Assembly: GCF_900112345.1 (NCBI RefSeq) | Contig: NZ_FOLB01000005.1 | Location: 229,241-293,240 of the forward strand | From: Nocardioides terrae | GTDB lineage: Bacteria > Actinomycetota > Actinomycetes > Propionibacteriales > Nocardioidaceae | Reading direction: 5' to 3' | DNA length: 64,000 bases | In this document: in pieces, positions 52,342-60,807 of the stretch | Position numbering within the stretch: position 1 is the stretch's first letter | How the letters are laid out: each line of letters opens with the position of its first letter | Notes under the pieces: generated by a model | Databases searched by the model: none | What the model was told of the DNA's origin: nothing | The model's input: the letters and a program-made list of their open reading frames with translations, nothing else | Translations under genes and position numbers: made by a program

Positions 52342-53823
52342 TCAGGTCAGCGGCACGCGTCGCTCGGCGGCCGGCCAGTCGAGACCGGGCCGCGGTTCGA
52401 AGCGGCCCAGGTCGCTCGTCCGCCGCAGCAGCGCCCGCATCGCGGCCAGGTCGGGCAGGTCGGCGCCCAGCGCCCGGGCCTGCACCAGGGCGTTGCCGAC
52501 CGCGGCCGCCTCGGACGGGCCAGCGATCACCGGGAGGCCGCAGGCGTCGGCGGTGAGCTGGCAGAGCAGTGCGTTCTGCGAGCCGCCGCCCACGACGTGC
52601 ACGACGTCGACGGAACGGCCGGAGAGCTCGAGGGCCGTGCGGAGGTGCCGACGGTAGGCCAGGGCGAGCGAGTCCAGGATGCAGCGCACCAGCGCGGGAG
52701 CCGATGCCGGCGTCGGCTCACCGGCCTCCTCGGCCAGGGCCAGCACGCGCTCCGGCATCGGGTCGTCGGCCGTCGTCGGCGCGAGGAGCCGTACGTCGTC
52801 GATGTCGACGACCGTGCGCAGTGCCGGCTCGCCGGCCGCTGCGTCGAGCAGGCCCGGCAGGTCGGCGTACTCGCCCGTCGCCGACCACGAGCGGACGCAC
52901 TCGGAGAGCACCCACAGGCCGGTGACGTTCTTGAGGAACCTGACCGTGCCGTCGAGCCCGCCCTCGTTGGTGAAGTCCGCCCGCCGCGCCGCCTCGCTCA
53001 GGACCGGCTTGTCGAGCTCCACCCCGACCAGCGACCAGGTCCCGGAGGAGATGTAGGCGAAGGAGTCCGACCCGGCCGGGACGCCGACGACCGCGGACGC
53101 GGTGTCGTGCGACGCGACGGCGATGACCGGCACGTCCTCTCGGAGGTCCAGCTCGGCGGCCAGGGCCGGCCTGACACGGCCGATGATCTCCCCCGGCGAG
53201 CGCAGCGGAGGCAGGATCGTGGACGGCAGTCCCAGCCTCTCGACCAGACCCACCGCCCACTCGCGGGTCGAAGCGTCGTAGAGCCCGGTCGTCGAGGCGT
53301 TCGTCCGCTCGGCACCGACCTCGCCGGTCAGCCAGTAGCCGAGCAGGTCGGGCAGGAGCAGGAGGGTGCGGGCCGACTCGAGCGCCGCACTCCCCGTGGC
53401 GGCCACGAGCTGGAACACCGTGTTGAAGGGGAGCTCCTGCAGGCCCGTGACGGCGTAGATCTCCGGGGCCGGCACCGTCGCGTAGACCCGCGCGGGGATG
53501 CCGGCGGTGCGTCGGTCGCGGTGGCTGACCGCGTTCCCGAGCAGCCGACCGTCGCCGTCGAGCAGTCCGTAGTCGACGGCCCACGAGTCGATGCCGATGC
53601 CGTGCACCGGCCCGGTGGCGGCGACCTTCCTCAGGCCGGCCAGGACCTCGCGGTGGATGCCCACGACGTCCCACACCAGCTCGTCGCCGACCTGCACGGC
53701 GGCGTTGGGGAAGCGGTGCACCTCCGTCAGCTCGAGCCGGTCCCGGCCGACGACCGCCGCCATGACCCGACCGCTGGTCGCGCCGAGGTCGACGGCCGCC
53801 AGCCGCAGCTCCTGCCGGCTCAT
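52342..53823 (-). CDS. rhaB: Rhamnulokinase
   Basis: 493 residues from ATG overlapping the rhaD stop. FGGY carbohydrate kinase: AAVDLGATSGRVM at the N-terminus, GIGIDSWAVDYGLLD (substrate site), ISSGTWSLVGVEL and VHVVGGGSQNALLCQLTAD (ATP site). These are RhaB-specific forms, notably the SWAVDYGLL block. It phosphorylates L-rhamnulose at C1. Last gene of the operon. Confidence 0.93.
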   Translation of the reverse strand: MSRQELRLAAVDLGATSGRVMAAVVGRDRLELTEVHRFPNAAVQVGDELVWDVVGIHREVLAGLRKVAATGPVHGIGIDSWAVDYGLLDGDGRLLGNAVSHRDRRTAGIPARVYATVPAPEIYAVTGLQELPFNTVFQLVAATGSAALESARTLLLLPDLLGYWLTGEVGAERTNASTTGLYDASTREWAVGLVERLGLPSTILPPLRSPGEIIGRVRPALAAELDLREDVPVIAVASHDTASAVVGVPAGSDSFAYISSGTWSLVGVELDKPVLSEAARRADFTNEGGLDGTVRFLKNVTGLWVLSECVRSWSATGEYADLPGLLDAAAGEPALRTVVDIDDVRLLAPTTADDPMPERVLALAEEAGEPTPASAPALVRCILDSLALAYRRHLRTALELSGRSVDVVHVVGGGSQNALLCQLTADACGLPVIAGPSEAAAVGNALVQARALGADLPDLAAMRALLRRTSDLGRFEPRPGLDWPAAERRVPLT

Positions 53824-55865
53824 CGCAGGAAGGCCGCCGCCACGCCCGCGTCGACCGGGATGTGCAGTCCCGTGGTGTGGCTGAGCTCGGCGGTGCACAG
53901 CACGAAGACCGCGTTGGCGATGTTCTCGGGCAGCACCTCACGCTTGAGGATGGTGCGCTGGGCGTAGAACCTGCCCAGGTCCTTCTCCTCCACCCCGTAG
54001 ACCGCGGCACGGTTGGCTCCCCAGCCGCTCGCGAAGATGCCCGACCCCTGGACGACGCCGTCCGGGTTCACGCCGTTGACCTTGATGCCGTGCTCCCCCA
54101 GCTCGGCGGCCAGCAGCCGCACCTGGTGGGCCTGGTCGGCCTTCGCCGCGCCGTACGCGACGTTGTTGGGGCCGGCGAAGATCGAGTTCTTGGACGAGAT
54201 GTAGACGATGTCGCCGCCCATGCCCTGCTCGATCATCACCTTCGCCGTCGCCCGGGAGACCAGGAAGGAGCCCTTGGCCATCACGTCGTGCTGGAGGTCC
54301 CAGTCCTGCTCGGTGGTCTCCAGCAGCGAGCGCGACAGCGACAGCCCGGCGTTGTTGACGACGAGGTCGACACCACCGAAGGCGAGGACCGCGGCGTCGA
54401 CGGCGGCCTGCACCGCGGCACCGCTCGACACGTCGACCTGGACGCCGACGGCGACGTCGGCGGAGCCGAGCTCGGCCGCTGCCTCCTGTGCCTTCTCCAG
54501 CGACAGGTCGGCGATCACCACGCACGCTCCCTCCGCGGCGAGCCTGCGCGCCGTCGCCCGGCCGATTCCCGAGGCCGCGCCGGTCACCAGCGCGACCCGG
54601 GTGGCGAGCGGCTTGGGCCTCGGCATCCGCTGGAGCTTGGCCTCCTCGAGCGCCCAGTACTCGATGCGGAACTTCTCCGCCTCGTCGATCGGTGCGTACG
54701 TCGACAGGCCCTCCGCGCCGCGCATGACGTTGATCGCGTTGACGTAGAACTCGCCGGCGACCCGGGCGGTCTGCTTGTCCTTGCCGAAGCTGAACATCCC
54801 GACACCCGGGACCAGCACGATGAGCGGGTCCTTGCCGCGGATCGCCGGTGACTCCGGCTCGGCGTGCCGGTCGTAGTAGGCCTGGTAGTCCTCGCGGTAG
54901 GCCACCGCGAGCTCCCGGAGCCGGGCGACCGACTCCTCGACGCTCGCGGACGCGGGCAGGTCGAGGACCAGCGGCTTGACCTTGGTGCGCAGGAAGTGGT
55001 CCGGGCAGCTGGTGCCGAGCGCGGCCAGCCGGGGGTGCTCGGTGGAGCCGAGGAAGTCCAGGACGACGTCGGAGTCGGTGAAGTGGCCGACCATCGGCCG
55101 GCCACCCTCGGACCCGGCACCCGACGCGATGCCCCGGATGGCCGGGGCGAGCGCTGCCGCCTTGGCGCGTCGCTCGGCGTCGGGCAGCCCGGCGTACCCC
55201 TCGAGGGCGGGACCGAAGGGCTCCGGCCTGCTGTGCTCGGCGATGTAGGCGGCTGCGGTGTCGATGATCCAGAGCGAGTTGCGCTCCGACTCCTCGCTGG
55301 TCTCGCCCCACGCGGTGATGCCGTGGCCGCCCAGGATGCACCCGATGGCCTGCGGGTTCTGCTCCTTGATCCGGGCGATGTCGACGCCGAGCTGGAAGCC
55401 GGGCCGGCGCCACGGCACCCAGACGACCCGTCCGCCGAAGACCTCCTTGGTCAGCGCCTCGCCGTCGGCGGCGGTCGCGATCGCGATCCCGGCGTCGGGG
55501 TGCAGGTGGTCGACGTGGGCGGCGTCCACGAGACCGTGCATGGCGGTGTCGATGGACGGGGCGGCGCCCCCCTTGCCGTGCAGGCAGAAGTCGAAGGCCG
55601 CCACCATCTCGTCCTCCCGCTCGACGCCCGGATAGACGTCGACGAGGGCACGCATCCGGTCGAGGCGGAGCACGGCCAGGCCCGTCTCCTTCAGCGTGCC
55701 GAGGTCACCGCCGGAGCCCTTGACCCAGAGCAGCTCGACCGGCTCGCCGGTGACCGGGTCGGTCTCGGTGCCCTTGGCGGAGGTGTTGCCGCCCGCGTAG
55801 TTGGTGTTCCTCGGGTCCGCGCCCAGTCGGTTGGAGCGGGCGATCAGCTCCTGCGGGGTGCTCAT
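53820..55865 (-). CDS. rhaD: Bifunctional rhamnulose-1-phosphate aldolase / short-chain dehydrogenase
   Basis: 681 residues from the ATG giving MSTPQELIARSNRLG (an ATG five codons upstream is possible). Residues 1-410 are a class II aldolase: AGGNTSAKG, AHVDHLHPDAGIA (zinc His pair) and GGHGITAWGETSEE. Residues 425-681 are an SDR: TGAASGIGRAT, NNAGLSLSR, YISSKNS and YGAAKADQ. The aldolase splits rhamnulose-1-phosphate to DHAP and L-lactaldehyde, and the dehydrogenase oxidizes lactaldehyde to lactate. This fusion is known from Gram-positive and rhizobial rhamnose loci. Confidence 0.93.
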   Translation of the reverse strand: MSTPQELIARSNRLGADPRNTNYAGGNTSAKGTETDPVTGEPVELLWVKGSGGDLGTLKETGLAVLRLDRMRALVDVYPGVEREDEMVAAFDFCLHGKGGAAPSIDTAMHGLVDAAHVDHLHPDAGIAIATAADGEALTKEVFGGRVVWVPWRRPGFQLGVDIARIKEQNPQAIGCILGGHGITAWGETSEESERNSLWIIDTAAAYIAEHSRPEPFGPALEGYAGLPDAERRAKAAALAPAIRGIASGAGSEGGRPMVGHFTDSDVVLDFLGSTEHPRLAALGTSCPDHFLRTKVKPLVLDLPASASVEESVARLRELAVAYREDYQAYYDRHAEPESPAIRGKDPLIVLVPGVGMFSFGKDKQTARVAGEFYVNAINVMRGAEGLSTYAPIDEAEKFRIEYWALEEAKLQRMPRPKPLATRVALVTGAASGIGRATARRLAAEGACVVIADLSLEKAQEAAAELGSADVAVGVQVDVSSGAAVQAAVDAAVLAFGGVDLVVNNAGLSLSRSLLETTEQDWDLQHDVMAKGSFLVSRATAKVMIEQGMGGDIVYISSKNSIFAGPNNVAYGAAKADQAHQVRLLAAELGEHGIKVNGVNPDGVVQGSGIFASGWGANRAAVYGVEEKDLGRFYAQRTILKREVLPENIANAVFVLCTAELSHTTGLHIPVDAGVAAAFLR

Positions 55866-55870
55866 GTGAG

Positions 55871-57037
55871 TCAGTTCCATCCTGCCTGCGTCCCGCCCAC
55901 GCGGTCCGCCTCGATCTGTTCCTGGTAGCCGCTGGCGAGGTAGGCCCGCATCGGGTCGGCGGGCAGCCCGCGCTCCTCGCGCCAGGCGGCGAGGTGCGGT
56001 CGGACGTCGGTGTAGAAGGCGTCCATGAAGATCTCGTTGGCCAGCAGGACGTCGCCGTCCTCCTGCGCCCGGGTCAGCGCGTCACGGTCGACGAGCAGCG
56101 CGCGTGCGGTCATCTCCTGCACGTTGAGCACCGACCGGATCTGGCCCGGGACCTTCTTCTCGATGTTGTGGCACTGGTCGAGCATGTAGGCGACGTCGCT
56201 GTCCGGCCCGAAGGCCCCGCCGCGGATGCACTCGAAGAGGATGCGGAAGAGCTGGAACGGGTCGGCCGCCCCGACGATCAGGTCGTCGTCGGCGTAGAAG
56301 CGGCTGTTGAAGTCGAACGACCCCAGCTTCCCCAGCCTGATCAGCTGGGCGACGATGAACTCGATGTTGGTGCCCGGGGCGTGGTGGCCGGTGTCGAGGC
56401 ACACCACCGCCCGCTCGCCGAGCGCGGCCACCTGGACGTACGACGTGCCCCAGTCCGGGACGTCGGTGTGGTAGAACGCCGGCTCGAAGAGCTTGTACTC
56501 AAGCACCAGTCGCTGGTCGCCGGAGAGGCGGTCGTAGATCGTCCGCAGGCTCTCGGCGAGCCGGTCCTGCCGGCCGCGCATGTCGGCCTGGCCGGGGTAG
56601 TTGGAGCCCTCGGCCAGCCAGATCTTGAGGTCGCGCGACCCTGTCGCGCCCATGATCTCGATGCACTCGAGGTGGTGCTCGATCGCCTTCTGGCGGATCC
56701 GGCGGTCGGTGTGGGTGAGGGCGCCGAGCTTGTAGTCGTCGTCCTGGAAGGTGTTGGAGTTGATCGTGCCGAGCCGTACGCCGAGGTCCTCGGCGTACCG
56801 CCGCAGCTTGTCGTAGTCGTCGACCCTGTCCCACGGGATGTGCAGCGCGACCGACGGCGCCAGCCCGGTGAACCGGTGCACCTGGGCGGCGTCGGCGAGC
56901 TTCTCCTCGACCGTGCGCGGCGTCCCGGGCGTGCCGAACACCTTGAACCTCGTCCCCGAGTTGCCGTAGGCCCAGGAGGGCACCTCGATCGCCTGGCCCT
57001 CGAGGAGAGGGGCGATCTGCTCGAACCGTGTGGTCAT
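55871..57037 (-). CDS. rhaI: L-rhamnose isomerase
   Basis: 388 residues. A TIM-barrel, metal-dependent isomerase of the RhaI type (rhizobial, Pseudomonas and actinobacterial), distinct from E. coli RhaA. Metal-site blocks: DLKIWLAEGSNYPGQ, LVLEYKLFEPAFYHTDVPDW, VVCLDTGHHAPGTNIEF and GSFDFNSRFYADDDLIVG. It converts L-rhamnose to L-rhamnulose. One base separates it from rhaM. Confidence 0.94.
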   Translation of the reverse strand: MTTRFEQIAPLLEGQAIEVPSWAYGNSGTRFKVFGTPGTPRTVEEKLADAAQVHRFTGLAPSVALHIPWDRVDDYDKLRRYAEDLGVRLGTINSNTFQDDDYKLGALTHTDRRIRQKAIEHHLECIEIMGATGSRDLKIWLAEGSNYPGQADMRGRQDRLAESLRTIYDRLSGDQRLVLEYKLFEPAFYHTDVPDWGTSYVQVAALGERAVVCLDTGHHAPGTNIEFIVAQLIRLGKLGSFDFNSRFYADDDLIVGAADPFQLFRILFECIRGGAFGPDSDVAYMLDQCHNIEKKVPGQIRSVLNVQEMTARALLVDRDALTRAQEDGDVLLANEIFMDAFYTDVRPHLAAWREERGLPADPMRAYLASGYQEQIEADRVGGTQAGWN

Positions 57038-57038
57038 C

Positions 57039-57395
57039 TCACTTCGCTTCCGTCTGATCTGCTGTGCCGAGCTGGTCCTCGAGGTGGAAGATCTCCTCGA
57101 GCACCAGGAAGCCGACGTCCGGGGCCGACTCCCCGAGGTCCTCGAAGAACTCCGCCATCTCCCCCTGCCACCGGGCGTTGACCTCGTGCGCTGCCATGCC
57201 TGCCTGTGCCTGCTCGAGGGACGGCGTCTCCAGGTAGCCGATGAGCAGGCCGTCGCGGCGCAGGAAGAGCGAGTAGTTGTGCCAGCCGGTCTCGTGCAGG
57301 GCCCGCAGCATGTCGGGCCACACGGCCGCGTGGCGCCGCTTGTACTCCTCCAGCCGGTCGGGCCTCACCTGGAGCTGGAAGCACACGCGTTGCAT
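57039..57395 (-). CDS. rhaM: L-rhamnose mutarotase
   Basis: 118 residues from ATG with AGAGGACGG upstream, giving MQRVCFQLQVRPDRLEEYKR. RhaM/DUF718 features: HAAVWPDMLRAL (catalytic His), NYSLFLR and LIGYLETPSLEQAQAGMA. It interconverts alpha and beta anomers of L-rhamnose so that the isomerase receives its preferred form. First catabolic gene after the binding-protein gene, separated from it by a hairpin. Confidence 0.93.
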   Translation of the reverse strand: MQRVCFQLQVRPDRLEEYKRRHAAVWPDMLRALHETGWHNYSLFLRRDGLLIGYLETPSLEQAQAGMAAHEVNARWQGEMAEFFEDLGESAPDVGFLVLEEIFHLEDQLGTADQTEAK

Positions 57396-57508
57396 CGGGT
57401 CCGTCCTCTTGATCGTGGTGGTTGGGGTCGACGCGTCGGTTCGCCGAGGTCTCGAGACGGGCCCCGCAGCCCCTCGCACGTTCGGGTCTGCGGGTCCCTC
57501 CTCGACCT

Positions 57509-57551
57509 GATCGCCTGTTCCGGCCCTCGCAAGCTCGGGCCGGGGGCGATC
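57509..57551 (-). terminator. Intra-operon hairpin after the rhamnose-binding protein gene
   Basis: Nested inverted repeats: outer GATCGCC (57509-57515) with GGCGATC (57545-57551), inner CCGGCCC (57520-57526) with GGGCCGG (57537-57543). The stem starts in the stop codon of the binding-protein gene and has no T-tract, suggesting partial termination or 3'-end protection. Confidence 0.6.
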
Positions 57552-58587
57552 AGAAGTTGAACTGGTCGATGTTGTCCTTGGTGAAGACGAACGGGTCGCC
57601 CAGCAGGACGGTCGCGTCGGCGCCGACCTTGAACTCGCCGAGCTTGCCGGCGGTGAACGTGTCACCCTCCTTGCCGCTGATGTCGCCCTTGACCAGCGCA
57701 TCGGCCGCGTACGCCGCCAGGTAGCCCAGGTCCTCGGGGTTCCACAGCGCGAACGACGTCACGGTGCCGTCCTTGACGTACTCCTTCATCTGGTTCGGGG
57801 TGCCCAGACCGGTCAGTGCGACCTTCCCCTTCGACGAGGAGGTCGACAGGTAACGGGCCGCAGCCGCGATGCCGACGGTGGTCGGCGAGATGATCCCCTT
57901 GAGGTTCGGGTGCTTCTGCAGCAGGGCGGCCGTCTGGTCGAACGACTTCTGGTCGTCGTCGTCGCCGTAGACGGTGTCGACGAGCTTGATGTTCGGGTGG
58001 TCGGCCAGGTCCTTCTTCATCAGGTCGATCCACGCGTTCTGGTTGGTCGCGTTGGCCGCGGCCGACAGGATCGCGATCTCCCCGGAGTCGCCGATCTGCT
58101 GGGAGATCAGGTCGATCTGCGCCTTGGCGATGCCCTCGGCGGTGGCCTGGTTGACGTAGAGGTCGCGGCACGACGGGTCGGTGTCGGAGTCGAAGGTGAC
58201 GACCTTGGTGCCCGCGTCGCGCGCCTCGTTGAGGGCGTCGCAGATCGCCTTCGGGTCGTTGGCGGAGACGACGAGGGCCTTCACGCCCTGCTGGGCCGCG
58301 GTGTTGATGAACGGCACCTGGGCGTCGGGAGAGGCGGCGTCCGGGCCGACCTCCTGGAACTTGCCGCCGATCTCGCCGACGGCCTTCTTGCCGCCCGCGT
58401 CGCTGGTGTCGAAGTAGGGGTTGCCGAGGTTCTTCGGCATGAAGGTGATCGAGACGTCGCCTCCACCGCCGCCACCGCTGGCCTTGGCGCCACCATCGCT
58501 GTCGCTGCCGCCACACGCGGTCAGGCCGAGGCTGGCGGAGAGCGCGACCGCGGCGACCGCGACGATCCGTCGGTTCCGGAACTTCAT
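57550..58587 (-). CDS. rhaS: Rhamnose-binding lipoprotein of ABC importer
   Basis: 345 residues. Lipobox LGLTACGGS (Cys near residue 25), Gly/Ser linker, then a type-I periplasmic-binding fold like the ribose and rhizobial RhaS proteins (ITFMPKNLGNPYFDTSDAGG; ALVVSANDPKAICDALNEA; TFDSDTDPSCRDLYVNQAT). It captures L-rhamnose outside the membrane. The hairpin right after it would favour its higher expression over the catabolic genes. Confidence 0.92.
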   Translation of the reverse strand: MKFRNRRIVAVAAVALSASLGLTACGGSDSDGGAKASGGGGGGDVSITFMPKNLGNPYFDTSDAGGKKAVGEIGGKFQEVGPDAASPDAQVPFINTAAQQGVKALVVSANDPKAICDALNEARDAGTKVVTFDSDTDPSCRDLYVNQATAEGIAKAQIDLISQQIGDSGEIAILSAAANATNQNAWIDLMKKDLADHPNIKLVDTVYGDDDDQKSFDQTAALLQKHPNLKGIISPTTVGIAAAARYLSTSSSKGKVALTGLGTPNQMKEYVKDGTVTSFALWNPEDLGYLAAYAADALVKGDISGKEGDTFTAGKLGEFKVGADATVLLGDPFVFTKDNIDQFNF

Positions 58588-58593
58588 CGTTCG

Positions 58594-59694
58594 TTACCTT
58601 TCATTCGGGTTGGCTGCGGCGACCGCACGCCGACTGGAGGGGCGCTTGCCCCTGGTCCTTGCCCTGAGGAGACCCGAGGCCAAGGCGAGGAGGCTGGTGG
58701 AGAGGACGGAGAGCACCAGGAGCACTCCGATCACGATGTTGATGAGGTTGACCGTCTGGCCCTCGAGGCGCATCGCGCTCGAGATGATCCCGATGAGGAC
58801 GACGCCGGCGACGACGCCGTGGAGTGCGCCGCGGCCGCCGAAGACCGACACCCCACCGAGGACGACGGCGGCGATCACCTGCAGCTCGAGGCCGGTGGCG
58901 TTGTCGCCGCGGGCGCTGCCGTAGCGCAGCGTGTAGTAGACGCCCGCGAAGGCGGAGACGGCCCCGCTGATGACGAAGAGCCAGAACTTCGTGAGCTCCA
59001 CGTCGACGCCGGTGAAGTGCGCGGCCTCGGCGTTGTGCCCGATCTCGTAGATGCCTCGCCCGAAGTTCGAGAAGTGCAGCAACCAGACGGCGAGGACCAG
59101 CAGCACGACGAACGGGATGAGGATCGTCGGATAGCTGGTGCCCGGCCCGAAGATCCGCTCCTTGGCCAGGTCGGTCCAGCGCTCGGGGAAGTCGGTGACC
59201 GCCTTGGTCCCGAGCAGGCCGACCGCGACGCCCCGGTAGAGCGCCATCGTCCCGATCGTGACGGCGAGCGACGGCAGGCCGACGTACGACACGAGGAAGC
59301 CGTTGGCCGCTCCGCAGACCGCGCCCACGGCCATCGCGGCGAGTGCCGCGAGCGGGATGGACAGGCCCGCGTCCTGGTGGAGGACGCCCACCAGCACGCT
59401 GGACAGCCCGACGACGCTCGCGACCGACAGGTCGATCTCGGCAGTGATCATGATCATCGCCATCGGCAGAGCGATGAGCAGGATCGGCGCGATGTCGAGG
59501 AAGAGGTAGTAGAGCGTGAGCGGCCCGTCGAAGTTCGGGACGTTGCCGAGCGAGTAGAGGTAGACGATCCCGAGCAGCGCGATGATCGCGAACTCGCGGG
59601 TCAGCAGCGCCCGCCGCCACAGCGGGGCGGCGTACGACGGATAGCTGCGTGCGGGCGCGGCGCCCTCCGGCCGGGAGGCGGTGGCGGTGCTCAT
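58594..59694 (-). CDS. rhaQ: Rhamnose ABC transporter permease
   Basis: 366 residues, about nine or ten hydrophobic helices, of the ribose/AraH permease family. ITAEIDLSVASVVGLSSVLV and GHNAEAAHFTGVDV (ATPase contact loop) are characteristic. It overlaps the partner permease stop as ATGA; the two form the membrane pore. Assignment of Q versus P between the two permeases is by analogy only. Confidence 0.87.
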   Translation of the reverse strand: MSTATASRPEGAAPARSYPSYAAPLWRRALLTREFAIIALLGIVYLYSLGNVPNFDGPLTLYYLFLDIAPILLIALPMAMIMITAEIDLSVASVVGLSSVLVGVLHQDAGLSIPLAALAAMAVGAVCGAANGFLVSYVGLPSLAVTIGTMALYRGVAVGLLGTKAVTDFPERWTDLAKERIFGPGTSYPTILIPFVVLLVLAVWLLHFSNFGRGIYEIGHNAEAAHFTGVDVELTKFWLFVISGAVSAFAGVYYTLRYGSARGDNATGLELQVIAAVVLGGVSVFGGRGALHGVVAGVVLIGIISSAMRLEGQTVNLINIVIGVLLVLSVLSTSLLALASGLLRARTRGKRPSSRRAVAAANPNER

Positions 59695-60764
59695 GCGGGG
59701 GTCCCTGCCTTCCTGCGGTCCGGCTCGCGCCGGGCCAGGTCGCGAGCGGCGACCAGCTGTCGCTCTTGGCGGGCCGCGAGGACCCGGTCGAGGACGATGG
59801 CGGCGATGATCAGCGCGCCGACCACGGCCCGCTGCCAGAAGTCGGAGATGCCGACCATCGGCAGTGCCCGGTTGATCGTGATCAGGAGGACCGCACCGAG
59901 CGCGGCTCCCCAGACGGTGCCGACGCCGCCCGCGATCGCGACGCCGCCGATGACCGCCGCGCCGACCGCCTGCAGCTCCAGGCCGGAGCCGGCGCCGGAG
60001 GAGACGGTGCCGTAGCGCGCGGCGTAGACCACCCCGGCGACGCCGGCCAGGGCGCCGCTGAGCACGAAGGCGACCAGCACCCGGCGGATGACGGGAAGGC
60101 CGTAGAGCGTCGCGGCGTCGGGGTCGGAGCCTGTCGCGTAGAGCTCGCGCCCGCCCCGCGCGGTGCGGAGGTAGTAGCCGACGACGGCCATGACGGCCAG
60201 GGCGATGAGCATCACCACGGGCACCGACAGCACCGAGGCGGTGCCGAGGTCGTTGAACCCCTGCGGGAAGTCGTCGGCGTTGACCCGGTCGCTGCCGGCC
60301 CAGCTCAGGAAGACGCCGCGGTAGATGTAGAGGGTGCCCAGGGTGATGACCATCGCGGGCACCCGGCCGTAGGCGACGAGGAGGCCGTTCACCAGCCCGA
60401 GCAGGCCGCCGAAGGCGAGTCCGATGACGAAGACGGCGACCACGGGCATGCCGGGCGAGGCGATGAAGACCTTGCCGGTGAGGTACGCCGTCAGGCCGAG
60501 CGTCGAGCCCACGGACAGGTCCACGTTGCGGGTGATGATCACGACCGCCTGGCCGACGGCGAGGATCAGCAGGAGCGCGGGCGAGACGAGCAGGTTGCGC
60601 CAGCCGTCGGAGCTGAACACGAAGCCGCTGCTCTTCAGCGTGGTCAGGACGACCAGCAGGACCAGCACCGCGCCGATGGCGATCTCACGCGAGCGCAGCA
60701 GCGTCCCGAGCACGCGTGCTGCGGCCGGCTGGGCGCTCGGCTCGACGAGCAGGGTGTCGCTCAT
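59691..60764 (-). CDS. rhaP: Rhamnose ABC transporter permease
   Basis: 357 residues from the ATG giving MSDTLLVEPSAQP; upstream codons in frame lack support. Same family as its neighbour: ITRNVDLSVGSTLGLTAYL and ATGSDPDAATLYGLPV. The 43-base gap after the ATPase gene is the longest among the transporter genes. Works with the ATPase and binding lipoprotein to import L-rhamnose. Confidence 0.87.
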   Translation of the reverse strand: MSDTLLVEPSAQPAAARVLGTLLRSREIAIGAVLVLLVVLTTLKSSGFVFSSDGWRNLLVSPALLLILAVGQAVVIITRNVDLSVGSTLGLTAYLTGKVFIASPGMPVVAVFVIGLAFGGLLGLVNGLLVAYGRVPAMVITLGTLYIYRGVFLSWAGSDRVNADDFPQGFNDLGTASVLSVPVVMLIALAVMAVVGYYLRTARGGRELYATGSDPDAATLYGLPVIRRVLVAFVLSGALAGVAGVVYAARYGTVSSGAGSGLELQAVGAAVIGGVAIAGGVGTVWGAALGAVLLITINRALPMVGISDFWQRAVVGALIIAAIVLDRVLAARQERQLVAARDLARREPDRRKAGTPA

Positions 60765-60807
60765 CGGGCCCCCCGTCCGGGCGCCGGCCGAGAGGCGGGT
60801 GCGGTGA

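Noticed and set aside
52336..53967. 543-codon plus-strand frame
   Set aside because: Antisense to rhaB, whose motifs are complete; the plus-strand product has no recognisable domain.
57910..60015. 701-codon plus-strand frame
   Set aside because: Antisense to the rhamnose binding-protein and permease genes; almost purely charged residues, no fold.
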